DNA of 64,000 bases from Anaerocolumna chitinilytica (GCF_014218355.1 NZ_AP023368.1:872001-936000), one strand, 5' to 3'. Counted from the stretch's first letter, positions 44,760 through 53,270 are shown. The notes: a model not told the origin generated them from the letters alone. Numbers and translations: made by a program.

Positions 44760-44857
44760 ATCATTTGCAAGAGGGAAGGTTCGAAAGAAATATACACTTC
44801 TAATGAAGAACTTTTGTTAGAAATGGATATAAAAAGAAATAGGAAAGGAAGTTTAAT

Positions 44858-46162
44858 ATGGAGATAGGAGATTTGAAGGTAGGATTGGACACAGTCTGGG
44901 TTTTAGTTACAGCATTTCTGGTATTTTTTATGAATCTGGGATTTGCATCGGTAGAAAGTGGATTTGCAAGGTCAAAAAATGCAGTCAACATTCTATCCAA
45001 AAATTTTATTGTTTTTGCTGTCTCATCCTTAGGGTTCCTTTTGCTGGGATGGGGTCTCATGTTTGGCGACGGCAATGGTTTCATTGGGCTGAAAGGTTTA
45101 TTTTTCGTAGGAGGAGCGGATAACTCACCTGCTATCGGAGATGCCTATTCAGGAGTTTATTCTGCAATATCCTGGACAGGAGTACCGTTATGGGCGAAAT
45201 TTTTCTTCCAACTTGTATTTTGTGGGACTGCTGCTACGATTGTTTCCGGAGCAGTAGCAGAAAGAATTAAGTATATTTCTTTTATTGTATTTTCTTTCGC
45301 TCTTACCTTAGTTATATATCCAATCGTAGGCCATTGGATTTGGGGTGGCGGTTGGCTTGCAGGACTTGGATTTTGGGATTTCGCTGGTTCAACAGTTGTT
45401 CACAGCGTAGGTGGATGGGCAGCGTTAACCGGTGCAATAATCCTTGGTCCCAGAATCGGAAAATACACCAATGGGAAAGCAAATACCATTCCGGGGCATA
45501 ATATGTCACTGGCTACAATCGGTGCATTAGTTCTTTGGCTTGGATGGTTTGGATTCAATCCCGGCTCCACCATGGCAGCAGATCCAAACTCAATTTCTCA
45601 TATTGTTGTAACTACCAATACAGCAGGTATTGTGGCAGTTCTTACAGCAACGGCAACTTCCTGGATAGTTATTGGAAAACCGGATCTTGGTATGAGTATA
45701 AATGGTCTGCTGGCAGGACTGGTTGCTATTACAGCACCTTGTGCTTTTGTCAGTGTTCCCGCTTCTTTGCTTATCGGTGCAATAGCCGGAGTTATTGTGG
45801 TATTTGCCGTATTGTTCTTTGATAAGATTAAGGTGGATGACCCGGTAGGTGCTCTTTCCGTACATCTGGTGAATGGTATATTCGGTACGATCTGTGTGGG
45901 ATTATTTGCACAAGATGGCATTACCGGAGCTTCAACAGGTAATGGACTATTCTATGGAGGCGGTTTTAAGCTTCTTGGAACGCAGCTTTTAGGTATTATA
46001 GTTGTAGGAGCATTTGTTGTCGCCTCGACCTCTATTGTTTGGTTTATTATTAAAGCAACTCTTGGTCTGCGTGTTAGCCAGGAAGAAGAAATTCAAGGAC
46101 TTGATATAGGTGAACATGGCAGTCAGGCATATCCTGACTTTGCCCCAAATGTAAAGGAATAG
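44858..46162 (+). CDS. amt: Ammonium transporter (first copy)
   Basis: A 434-residue Amt/Rh-family channel protein with about eleven membrane helices, importing ammonium. Family signatures: FMNLGFASVESGFARSKN near the N-terminus, FDFAGSTVVHSVGG-like DFAGSTVVHSVGGWAALTGAIILGPR and WLGWFGFNPGS, with the paired pore histidines in VVHSVGG and VHLVNGIFGT. AAAGGAAG precedes the ATG. Unlike the second copy there is no PII gene after it; a small membrane protein and an OadB-like gene follow. Confidence 0.95.
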   Translation: MEIGDLKVGLDTVWVLVTAFLVFFMNLGFASVESGFARSKNAVNILSKNFIVFAVSSLGFLLLGWGLMFGDGNGFIGLKGLFFVGGADNSPAIGDAYSGVYSAISWTGVPLWAKFFFQLVFCGTAATIVSGAVAERIKYISFIVFSFALTLVIYPIVGHWIWGGGWLAGLGFWDFAGSTVVHSVGGWAALTGAIILGPRIGKYTNGKANTIPGHNMSLATIGALVLWLGWFGFNPGSTMAADPNSISHIVVTTNTAGIVAVLTATATSWIVIGKPDLGMSINGLLAGLVAITAPCAFVSVPASLLIGAIAGVIVVFAVLFFDKIKVDDPVGALSVHLVNGIFGTICVGLFAQDGITGASTGNGLFYGGGFKLLGTQLLGIIVVGAFVVASTSIVWFIIKATLGLRVSQEEEIQGLDIGEHGSQAYPDFAPNVKE

Positions 46163-46207
46163 TAGGAATATCCAATCAGGGGTTAGATATTCAGGAAAGA
46201 GGTTAAT

Positions 46208-46342
46208 ATGAGTGATTTATTTTATATACCATTTGAGGTATTTGGTTTAGGTTTCGTTATGGCAATGAGCATTTCTGTTTTTATGAAGTTATTAATGAAT
46301 TCCATCAGACATTTTTCAAGAAATAAGAAAGCTAATATATAA
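46208..46342 (+). CDS. Small membrane protein (44 residues) before the OadB-like gene
   Basis: An AGGAAAGAGG site precedes an ATG that opens a 44-codon frame beginning MSDLFYIPFEVFGLGF. It has one hydrophobic segment (FGLGFVMAMSISVFMKLLM) and a basic tail (RHFSRNKKANI). It lies 36 bases before the sodium-pump beta-subunit gene and could be a gamma/OadG-like partner, although the usual alpha and biotin subunits are not present. Confidence 0.62.
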   Translation: MSDLFYIPFEVFGLGFVMAMSISVFMKLLMNSIRHFSRNKKANI

Positions 46343-46378
46343 CGTTAAATTTAGAAGTAATCGTAAATAGAAAGTAAG

Positions 46379-47605
46379 GTGCTTATTATCAATATTTTTG
46401 AATTGTTTCAGGGAATAGGCTCCATGTTTCAGCAGGAACCGGCTATTGTTATTGCAAGAGTATTACTCATATTTCTTGGGTTTTTATTGGTTTATTTAGG
46501 GGCAAAACGTGTTTTAGAACCGCTTATTATGATTCCTATGGGATTTGGCATGTCGGCTATTAATGCAGGTGTCTTGATTATAAAGGCATCGGGAGATTTA
46601 AGTAATCTTTTTATTTCTCCCATGACAACGGATACCAATGGGCTAATGAATGTTATGCAGATTGATTTTTTGCAGCCTATCTATACGTTTACTTTCAGCA
46701 ATGGCTTAATAGCCTGTCTGGTATTTATGGGAATCGGAATTATTTGTGATGTGGGTATGGTACTTTCCCATCCGTTCATTGGTATGTTTATTGCCATGTG
46801 CGCAGAGCTTGGAACAGTAGCTACCTATCCGGTGGCAAGGTTACTGGGATTAGAACCCGGAGCAGCTGCCGCAGTATCTATAATAGGCGGTGCTGACGGA
46901 CCAATGGTATTATTTGCTTCCTTGAAACTGGCACCGGATTTATTTGTTCCAATTACTATTGTAGCTTATCTGTATTTAAGCTTGACTTATGGCGGTTATC
47001 CTTTTCTGATTCGCTTACTGATACCCAAGAGACTCAGAGGGTGTGTAATCATTACAAAAAATAAAAGTGCGGCTAATATACCTTCCAAAGATAAGTTAAT
47101 CTTTGCGGTTATTGCAAATGCAGTATTTTGCTTGTTGTTTCCTGTAGCAGCACCGTTGTTTATTAGCTTTTTTCTTGGAATTGCAATCAGAGAAGCTGGG
47201 ATTCCACAATATACTAAGTTAATTGAAGAAGGGTTCTTGTATACGGCGACCTTTTTTCTTGGTTTAATTCTTGGAGTGTTATGTGATGCACAGACAATAA
47301 TGAATCCAAAGATTTTATTATTATTATTGCTTGGAATGCTTGCACTTCTTCTTTCGGGAATAGGAGGAATTATCGGGGGATATATAGTATATCTGGTTTC
47401 AGGTAAGAATTTTAATCCTGTCGTTGGAATAGCCGGTGTTTCTTGTGTTCCTACCACAGCAAAAGTTGCGCAAAAAGAAGTTTCTAAAATCAATAAAATG
47501 AGTTTTATTCTAGAGTATGCTTTAAGTGCAAATATCTGTGGGGTGATTACCACAGCAATTCTTACAGGAATTTATATTACCTTAGTATCACCTCTGTTGA
47601 AATAA
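46379..47605 (+). CDS. Sodium ion-translocating decarboxylase beta subunit (OadB/GcdB-type)
   Basis: The beta subunit is the membrane part of biotin-dependent decarboxylases that pump sodium. The 408-residue protein has about nine membrane helices and the signature GAAAAVSIIGGADGPMVLF, plus FNPVVGIAGVSCVPTTAKVAQKE near the C-terminus. Translation probably begins at the GTG at 46379, with AAAGTAAGG just upstream. No carboxyltransferase (alpha) or biotin carrier gene is in the window, so it is an orphan here: its partners are elsewhere, or it has a different job. A terminator follows. Confidence 0.9.
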   Translation: MLIINIFELFQGIGSMFQQEPAIVIARVLLIFLGFLLVYLGAKRVLEPLIMIPMGFGMSAINAGVLIIKASGDLSNLFISPMTTDTNGLMNVMQIDFLQPIYTFTFSNGLIACLVFMGIGIICDVGMVLSHPFIGMFIAMCAELGTVATYPVARLLGLEPGAAAAVSIIGGADGPMVLFASLKLAPDLFVPITIVAYLYLSLTYGGYPFLIRLLIPKRLRGCVIITKNKSAANIPSKDKLIFAVIANAVFCLLFPVAAPLFISFFLGIAIREAGIPQYTKLIEEGFLYTATFFLGLILGVLCDAQTIMNPKILLLLLLGMLALLLSGIGGIIGGYIVYLVSGKNFNPVVGIAGVSCVPTTAKVAQKEVSKINKMSFILEYALSANICGVITTAILTGIYITLVSPLLK

Positions 47606-47620
47606 GATATTTCGATTTGC

Positions 47621-47667
47621 AAAAAAATCTCAGTCTGCCATAATAATGTGCAGGCTGGGATTTTTTT
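47621..47667 (+). terminator. Rho-independent terminator of the OadB-like gene
   Basis: AAAAAAATCTCAGTCTGC at 47621-47638 pairs with GCAGGCTGGGATTTTTTT at 47650-47667 with wobble pairs. Confidence 0.85.
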
Positions 47668-47829
47668 AATTGTGGGCTATTTTAGAAGTTAAGATATTGT
47701 GTATTCTCACTATAAATTGGGAGGGAAAATGTTTATTTGAGTTGACTCGAATACAAATATTCTATAAAATAAAAGAACAAAGGTTTGTATGGTATTAGTG
47801 ACATATACCGTACAGAAATGGAGCGGGTT

Positions 47830-49158
47830 ATGGATTTATTTGAATATATGAGGGAAACAAATAAAGAGAAAGAGGCACCACTGGCTAACAGGCTGCGTCC
47901 CAGGACATTGGATGAGGTTGTAGGGCAGGAGCATATTATTGGAAAGGACAAGCTGCTGTACAGGGCGATTAAAGCAGATAAGATAAGCTCTATCATATTT
48001 TATGGTCCCCCAGGGACGGGTAAGACTACTCTGGCCAAGGTGATTGCAGGTACCACCAGTGCGGCTTTTCTCCAATTGAACGCTACGGTAGCAGGAAAAA
48101 AAGATATGGAAGAAGTGATTGCCCAGGCGAAAGATAATATGGGTATGTATGGAAAGAGAACCATATTGTTTGTAGACGAGATACATCGTTTTAATAAAGG
48201 GCAGCAGGATTATCTGTTACCTTTTGTGGAGGACGGAACAATTGTCTTAATCGGTGCAACCACAGAAAATCCCTATTTTGAGGTAAATGGGGCTCTAATT
48301 TCCAGGTCTTCTATTTTTGAATTAAAGTCCTTGGAGAAAAAGGATATCAGGGAGTTAATACGAAGAGCCGTCTATGATAAAGAAAGAGGAATGGGGAATT
48401 ATAACGGAGACATCGAGGAAGAGGCATTGGAATTTCTTTCTAATATTGCAGGCGGTGATGCAAGAACGGCATTGAATGCCATTGAGCTTGGTATTCTTAC
48501 CACAGAGCGTTCAGCGGATGGTAAGATACACATTACACTTGAAGTGGCACAGGACTGTGTGCAAAAAAGAGCTATTCGATATGATAAGGCCGGAGACAAC
48601 CATTATGATACGATTTCTGCTTTTATAAAGAGTATGCGAGGGTCGGATGCGGATGCCGCCATCTATTATCTTGCCAGAATGCTTTATGCAGGAGAAAGTG
48701 TATCTTTTATTGCCAGACGTATAGTGATTTGTGCATCTGAGGATGTTTCCAATGCTGATCCCAATGCATTAGTAGTCGCCAATGCAGCGGCAGAAGCGGT
48801 AGAAAGGTTAGGAATGCCGGAAGCACGAATCGTTCTGGCTCAGGCAGCTGCTTATGTAGCCTGTGCGCCTAAGAGTAATTCTGCCATCATGGCAATTGAT
48901 GAAGCTATGGAAGCAGTAAAAAATGAGCACACTCCTGCCATACCGCCGCACCTTATGGATGCTCATTATAAAGGAGCAGGAAAGTTAGGACACGGACTGG
49001 ACTATAAGTATGCTCATTCCTATAAGAATCATTATGTGAAACAGCAGTATCTGCCCGATGAATATCAGGGACGCACCTTTTATCACTTATCTGAACAGGG
49101 ATATGAAAAAAATCTAAAGGAATATCAGGAGCGTATAAAAAGGGAGGCAGAAGAGTAG
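47830..49158 (+). CDS. rarA: Replication-associated recombination protein A (RarA/MgsA)
   Basis: A clamp-loader-like AAA+ ATPase of 442 residues that works at stalled replication forks. Walker A is FYGPPGTGKTTLAK, Walker B ILFVDEIHRF, sensor 1 IGATTENPYFEVN, and the N-terminus has the family motif LANRLRPRTLDEVVGQEHI; the C-terminal tetramerisation domain includes RMLYAGESVSFIARRIVICASEDV. The ATG at 47830 with GGAGCGG upstream is preferred over starts at 47785 and 47818, which lack sites. Confidence 0.96.
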   Translation: MDLFEYMRETNKEKEAPLANRLRPRTLDEVVGQEHIIGKDKLLYRAIKADKISSIIFYGPPGTGKTTLAKVIAGTTSAAFLQLNATVAGKKDMEEVIAQAKDNMGMYGKRTILFVDEIHRFNKGQQDYLLPFVEDGTIVLIGATTENPYFEVNGALISRSSIFELKSLEKKDIRELIRRAVYDKERGMGNYNGDIEEEALEFLSNIAGGDARTALNAIELGILTTERSADGKIHITLEVAQDCVQKRAIRYDKAGDNHYDTISAFIKSMRGSDADAAIYYLARMLYAGESVSFIARRIVICASEDVSNADPNALVVANAAAEAVERLGMPEARIVLAQAAAYVACAPKSNSAIMAIDEAMEAVKNEHTPAIPPHLMDAHYKGAGKLGHGLDYKYAHSYKNHYVKQQYLPDEYQGRTFYHLSEQGYEKNLKEYQERIKREAEE

Positions 49159-49169
49159 ACGGTCTGTTT

Positions 49170-49403
49170 CTATTGGTTTTCTTTTCTCTTCTTCGCTTCT
49201 TCCTCACCATGTCTTTTAAGCAGTTTGTATACAAACATGTATACGTAGAGCATAATTGGAATCATGATGGTAGAGTATATGCTGGCCATAAGAAGACCTT
49301 TTGAGTTTGGGGATGCTGTAAGACCTGCGTAGAAACTAATGCCATATAAGGAAAGCAATAGAATTACGGCGATTAAAGCACCAATACGTTTTATTTTCTT
49401 CAT
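49170..49403 (-). CDS. Small two-helix membrane protein
   Basis: A 77-residue protein with two membrane helices (IGALIAVILLLSLYGISFYAG and MASIYSTIMIPIMLYVYMFVY) and a charged C-terminal tail (RHGEEEAKKRKENQ). Such proteins are widespread in Lachnospiraceae without known function. The ATG at 49403 follows AAAAGAGG; a start at 49496 would add 31 residues without a ribosome site. It converges with rarA across an 11-base gap with no terminator. The region from 49404 to 49757 contains no further feature that I can support. Confidence 0.78.
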   Translation of the reverse strand: MKKIKRIGALIAVILLLSLYGISFYAGLTASPNSKGLLMASIYSTIMIPIMLYVYMFVYKLLKRHGEEEAKKRKENQ

Positions 49404-49757
49404 TAAACCTCTTTTCTGCATATCGTATCTTTGATGGATATGCGTTGATAAGTAGCTGAAACATTTTTTTGTAAACCACATTATTTTTTGTAGCATTATT
49501 TTGTAAAAATCATATTATAAAAAAATATTCCTATAAACAATAACGATGATTGAACACCGTTTTCTTATCAAAGATATGGATATAAACTTCGAATAAGATT
49601 ACTATATAGTATAAGGGAAATGCACTGGAAAAGCAAGCAAGTGCGAAGAGACGGGCTCATTAAAGTTATTTTTTGTGCAAATTGCAGTAGAGACAAGAGA
49701 AAGAATAGAAATTACTACTGCATTATATGGGATTTATAGGTAATTTAAACTTTCTAT

Positions 49758-49785
49758 TTGACAATTATAAAATATCATGTATAAT
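49758..49785 (+). promoter_or_regulatory. Promoter of the second amt-PII operon
   Basis: Consensus TTGACA at 49758-49763 and TATAAT at 49780-49785 are 16 bases apart. The expected start near 49792 lies only a few bases before a terminator. Confidence 0.72.
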
Positions 49786-49797
49786 ACATTTAAAGTC

Positions 49798-49837
49798 AAA
49801 GGCGATTATCTCATTTTATGGGATAGTTGCCTTTTTT
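49798..49837 (+). terminator. Promoter-proximal terminator of the second amt leader
   Basis: AAAGGCGATTATC at 49798-49810 pairs with GATAGTTGCCTTT (about 49822-49834) with two wobble pairs, followed by TTTT. A transcript from the promoter at 49758-49785 would be only about 45 bases unless it reads through to amt at 50013. Confidence 0.75.
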
Positions 49838-50012
49838 ATTTACTTCGACAGCCAATGGATAAGGTATTAAACGGCCGTATACCTGTGATTTCATAAGCTG
49901 TACCTTCACTGTTTGATGCTTTAATAAGATAACGCAATACCCGGGAGAAGCAGAATTCAGAACTGTATTAACACTATCTATCAAGAAATCATAAAAAGGA
50001 AGGTTAGAGTCT

Positions 50013-51260
50013 ATGGAAATTAACAATGGAAACACCGCATATGTACTTGTGAGCAGTGCATTAGTACTCTTAATGACTCCGGGGTTGGCATTCTTCTATG
50101 CAGGTATGGAGAGAAGAAAAAATGCCCTTAATACATTAATGTCATGTTTTTTTATTTTAGGTCTGGGTTCATTATTATGGGTTACAGTAGGTTATTCTCT
50201 TAGCTTTGGTTCTGATCATGGCGGAATTATTGGAGATTTCAGCAAAGCGTTCTTTAACGGAGTCGGCTTTGAACCGAATGGAGATTATGCCGGTTCAATA
50301 CCTGAAACGGTATTTGCTGCATTTCAAATGATGTTTGCGATTATTACTCCTGCTCTTATTTGCGGAGCAATTGCAGGCAGAATGAAATTCTCTGCTTTAT
50401 TTGTTTTTGTAACTGCCTGGTCTTTAATAGTATATTACCCGTTAGCACACATGGTTTGGGGTGTTGGCGGTTTTATCAGAGAATTAGGTGCTGTTGACTT
50501 TGCAGGTGGTAATGTAGTTCACATCAGTTCCGGTATATCCGGGTTGGTAGCCTGTATCCTTCTTGGAAAGCGCAGGGAATATGGAGTGGTATCCTATAAA
50601 CCTCACAATATTCCTTTTGTAATACTAGGAGCAGCTCTTTTATGGTTTGGATGGTTTGGTTTTAACAGTGGCAGCGCCTTGGCAGCTGATGGTCTGGCAG
50701 CCCATGCCTTTATGACTACTAATACTTCAGCAGCAGCAGCTCTTCTTTCCTGGATGCTGATAGAAAAGTTACTTCATGGCAAGGCTACAGTCCTAGGCGC
50801 AGCCACTGGTGCGGTTGTTGGTCTTGTAGCAATTACTCCCGGTGCTGGATTTGTTCCTATCTGGGCTTCCATTATTATTGGTTTACTAGTAAGCCCTATC
50901 TGCTACTTCGGTATGACAAAGATTAAGGGCAGATTTGGTTATGATGATGCATTAGATGCATTTGGATGCCATGGTCTTGGTGGTATTTGGGGTGGTATTG
51001 CAACTGGTTTATTTGCAAAGACTTCTATTAACTCCGGTGCACAGTGGAACGGGCTTGTATTCGGTGATGTGAAACTGTTCGTAGCACAGATTCTCAGTAT
51101 TGTAATTACAATTGCATTTGCAGGAATTGCTACCTTTATTATTGTTTCTGTTATCAAGCTGGTAATGCCTATTAAGGTAACACAGGAAGAAGAAGCACAG
51201 GGGCTTGATTTGGTGGAACATGGTGAAGTTGCATATCCTTCTTTTAACGGTTTAGATTAA
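50013..51260 (+). CDS. amt: Ammonium transporter (second copy)
   Basis: A 415-residue Amt-family ammonium channel with about eleven membrane helices. Signatures: LMTPGLAFFYAGMERRKNALN, VDFAGGNVVHISSGISGLVACILLGKR, WFGWFGFNSGSALAADG and FGCHGLGGIWGGIATGLF with the pore histidines. GGAAGG precedes the ATG. A PII gene follows after 36 bases, the classic amtB-glnK arrangement, so PII should bind and close this channel when nitrogen is plentiful. It is distinct in sequence from the copy at 44858 rather than a recent duplicate. Confidence 0.96.
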   Translation: MEINNGNTAYVLVSSALVLLMTPGLAFFYAGMERRKNALNTLMSCFFILGLGSLLWVTVGYSLSFGSDHGGIIGDFSKAFFNGVGFEPNGDYAGSIPETVFAAFQMMFAIITPALICGAIAGRMKFSALFVFVTAWSLIVYYPLAHMVWGVGGFIRELGAVDFAGGNVVHISSGISGLVACILLGKRREYGVVSYKPHNIPFVILGAALLWFGWFGFNSGSALAADGLAAHAFMTTNTSAAAALLSWMLIEKLLHGKATVLGAATGAVVGLVAITPGAGFVPIWASIIIGLLVSPICYFGMTKIKGRFGYDDALDAFGCHGLGGIWGGIATGLFAKTSINSGAQWNGLVFGDVKLFVAQILSIVITIAFAGIATFIIVSVIKLVMPIKVTQEEEAQGLDLVEHGEVAYPSFNGLD

Positions 51261-51296
51261 GACTATTTTATGATTGAATAGAAAGGAAGACTGTAT

Positions 51297-51635
51297 ATGA
51301 AGAAAATCGAAGCGATTGTAAGGCCGGAGAAACTTGAACCTCTAAAGGATGCCTTATTAAAGCAGCAGGTCAACGGACTCACCATTAACCAGGTTTTAGG
51401 ATGTGGGAAACAATATGGTTTTACAGAGTATGTCAGAGGTAATACCATCATAATGAATACACTTCCAAAGATTGAGATTATGCTGGTGGTACCGGATGAA
51501 CGTCTGGAGGAAATCATTGAAACGATAATAAGCATCGCTCAAACCGGTAAATTCGGCGATGGTAAGATATTTGTCACAGAAGTTACAGATTGCATCAGAA
51601 TCCGTACGAAAGAACGCGGTGAAAAAGCGTTATAA
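51297..51635 (+). CDS. PII nitrogen regulatory protein (GlnB/GlnK family)
   Basis: A 112-residue trimeric signal protein that senses ATP/ADP and 2-oxoglutarate. Start MKKIEAIVRPEKLEPLKDALLKQQVNG, T-loop region GCGKQYGFTEYVRGNTIIMNTLPKIEIMLVVPDE and the C-terminal TGKFGDGKIFV motif are visible. The T-loop sequence is unlike the classic GRG/YRGAEY pattern, with tyrosines at YGFTEY. GAAAGGAAG precedes the ATG. It is cotranscribed with the upstream amt and followed by a strong terminator. Confidence 0.95.
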   Translation: MKKIEAIVRPEKLEPLKDALLKQQVNGLTINQVLGCGKQYGFTEYVRGNTIIMNTLPKIEIMLVVPDERLEEIIETIISIAQTGKFGDGKIFVTEVTDCIRIRTKERGEKAL

Positions 51636-51652
51636 TAGGAATTAGAAGCAGG

Positions 51653-51685
51653 CTCCCCCGAGGTATTTTTTCGGGGGAGTTTTTT
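51653..51685 (+). terminator. Rho-independent terminator of the amt-PII operon
   Basis: CTCCCCCGA at 51653-51661 pairs perfectly with TCGGGGGAG at 51671-51679, followed by TTTTTT. Confidence 0.93.
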
Positions 51686-51752
51686 GCATTAAAGAAGGAA
51701 TAAATCTGTTGAAGGTATTTTATATGGAAGTAAGGGTATCTTGTGGATTAAC

Positions 51753-51780
51753 TATTGATTCGTTAAGTTTATAAGATATA
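51753..51780 (+). promoter_or_regulatory. Promoter before the LytTR remnant
   Basis: TTGATT at 51753-51758 and a consensus TATAAT at 51775-51780 are 16 bases apart, 70 bases before the truncated LytTR gene. Confidence 0.5.
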
Positions 51781-51850
51781 ATCAATTCAGATAATAGAAT
51801 TGTCTAACTGCATTAAAGGAGTAAGGCAGGATAGCAGAACAGGGGGGGAA

Positions 51851-52054
51851 ATGAAGGTAACAATAAACCAGAATATGGAGATATCAGAAGATGAAATAAT
51901 CATTAATTGCAGTTATCTGGATGACAGACTAAAACAGCTGATTGAATTGATACGCCAATATTCTTTTTCAATAATACTCTATAAAGGAAATGAAAGCTAC
52001 CATGTACCATTGGAAAGTATTTTCTATTTAAAAATTACTTTTCCTTCATGTTAA
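51851..52054 (+). pseudogene. Truncated LytTR-family regulator (N-terminal part only)
   Basis: The 67 residues from ATG at 51851 (AGGGGGGG ribosome site) match the start of the small stand-alone LytTR regulators: KVTINQNMEISEDEIIINC, then a helix LDDRLKQLIELIRQY and the strands leading to HVPLESIFYL, where normal proteins continue with about 80 residues of DNA-binding domain. Here the frame runs into KITFPSC and stops. The lost part includes the DNA-contacting strands, so the regulator is presumably inactive. It overlaps a DUF3021-like C-terminal fragment by 7 bases. Confidence 0.65.
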
Positions 52055-52242
52055 CAGAAGCAATAATTTCATATCCTATTTATTTAGTTTCAGCTTATTT
52101 CTTTCATTGGTTTGATCTTACGGATATAAAAATGCTTCTTATCATGACGCTGTGTTTTGCAGGTATATTTGTTCTGATTGCAGGGCACTTTTATAGAAGA
52201 GACCGAGAAGATGCAGATGATATTAATAACCTGATTCCATGA
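52048..52242 (+). pseudogene. C-terminal fragment of a DUF3021-like membrane protein
   Basis: A 64-residue frame with two membrane segments (AIISYPIYLVSAYFF and IKMLLIMTLCFAGIFVLIAGHFY) and a charged end resembles the C-terminal half of DUF3021 proteins, which normally sit directly after LytTR regulators. The frame is open upstream of the ATG into the LytTR remnant. The simplest explanation is one internal deletion that joined the middle of the LytTR gene to the middle of its DUF3021 partner. The family match is moderate, so an intact small protein is the alternative. Confidence 0.5.
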
Positions 52243-52289
52243 TTAATATATTTGCCAGTAAAAGCCTCTGTACTATTTTATTACATAAA

Positions 52290-52317
52290 TTGACTTTATT
52301 CTCATTTATGTTATAAT
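52290..52317 (+). promoter_or_regulatory. Promoter of the DUF975 gene
   Basis: TTGACT at 52290-52295 and consensus TATAAT at 52312-52317 are 16 bases apart, 87 bases before the gene. Confidence 0.6.
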
Positions 52318-52403
52318 AGCTTTGTTCTTTGCATATTCTTATAGTTGGGAGACCTTTCCCAATATAAGAAAATACAAGATTACTTATAATAGGGAGGACA
52401 TTT

Positions 52404-53108
52404 ATGTTAAGAGCAAGAGATTACAGAGCCAGAGCAAGGGAAGCTCTGAAAGGGAACTGGGGACTGGCAGTCGGTACCGGATTTGCAGTGGAAGCAATAA
52501 GTATGGCACTAATTTATATTGTGCAGTTTGCATTGGTGCTAACGGGACTATTAAGTTTTAATGCGTTAGCTTATTTAGATGAGAATGCATTTCCGTCACC
52601 TATAGGTGTGCTGGCATACTTTATATTGACAATATTGGTGAATTTTGTGATATTAGCAATTAGTGTAGGTTATTATTATTTTAATATCAATCTTGTAAAG
52701 GGAAGCGAATTCCGCTTTGAGAATATTTTTGCAAGAGTTGGTAAGCTGTTTAAAATCTTTGGTTTATTTTTTATGATAGGTTTATTCACGTTTTTATGGA
52801 CATTGTTATTTATTATTCCTGGTATAATAGCAAGCTTCCGTTACGTAATGGCTCCTTATATTATGGCTGAAAATCCTGAAATTGGCATTATGGAAGCTAT
52901 CAGACAGTCAAAGGAAATGATGAAGGGCTATAAATGGAAGTATTTTTGCCTTCAAATTAGTTTCCTTGGATGGATCCTCTTAGGTATGGTTACCTTCTTT
53001 ATTGGTTTACTTTGGGTGGCTCCTTATATTCAAGCTGCTACAGCTGCATTTTACCTGCATGTTTCCAGAAGAAATGAGCAATCCGGATACGATTTTAATG
53101 ATGAATAA
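52404..53108 (+). CDS. DUF975 family membrane protein
   Basis: A 234-residue integral membrane protein of the DUF975 family, function unknown. The N-terminus is short and basic (RARDYRARAREALKGNWG), followed by four to six membrane helices. The family block LFTFLWTLLFIIPGIIASFRYVMAPYIMAENPE, then AIRQSKEMMKGYKWKYFCLQISFLGW and LLWVAPYIQAATAAFYLHV, is clear. GGGAGGA precedes the ATG. It stands alone between its own promoter and a terminator. Confidence 0.92.
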   Translation: MLRARDYRARAREALKGNWGLAVGTGFAVEAISMALIYIVQFALVLTGLLSFNALAYLDENAFPSPIGVLAYFILTILVNFVILAISVGYYYFNINLVKGSEFRFENIFARVGKLFKIFGLFFMIGLFTFLWTLLFIIPGIIASFRYVMAPYIMAENPEIGIMEAIRQSKEMMKGYKWKYFCLQISFLGWILLGMVTFFIGLLWVAPYIQAATAAFYLHVSRRNEQSGYDFNDE

Positions 53109-53130
53109 AATGAAATAAATGTTATACGAA

Positions 53131-53180
53131 GAAAGCTGTAATCTTGATGCCAACGATCCTCAAGATTACAGCTTTTCTTT
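53131..53180 (+). terminator. Rho-independent terminator of the DUF975 gene
   Basis: AAAGCTGTAATCTTGA (53132-53147) pairs perfectly with TCAAGATTACAGCTTT (53160-53175), followed by TCTTTT. Confidence 0.85.
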
Positions 53181-53182
53181 TA

Positions 53183-53211
53183 TTGACCTTCAACTTATCA
53201 TGGAATATAAT
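53183..53211 (+). promoter_or_regulatory. Promoter of the rubredoxin-like oxidoreductase gene
   Basis: TTGACC at 53183-53188 and consensus TATAAT at 53206-53211 are 17 bases apart, 59 bases before the chosen start. Confidence 0.65.
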
Positions 53212-53270
53212 GATAGAAATTGGGGAATAAGGGTATTATATCCATAAACATAAGAACAGGAGGCTATGTG

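Noticed and set aside
44550..44760. ANTAR-type dual hairpins in the first amt leader
   Set aside because: The stems present have four- or five-base loops and do not show the hexaloop with A and G at positions 1 and 4.
46996..47553. Minus-strand frame of 185 codons opposite the OadB-like gene
   Set aside because: It lies entirely antisense to a well-supported gene and has no recognisable family or ribosome site.
49811..50035. Minus-strand frame of 74 codons in the second amt leader
   Set aside because: It overlaps the amt start and the leader terminator, has no ribosome site and a composition unlike the neighbouring proteins.
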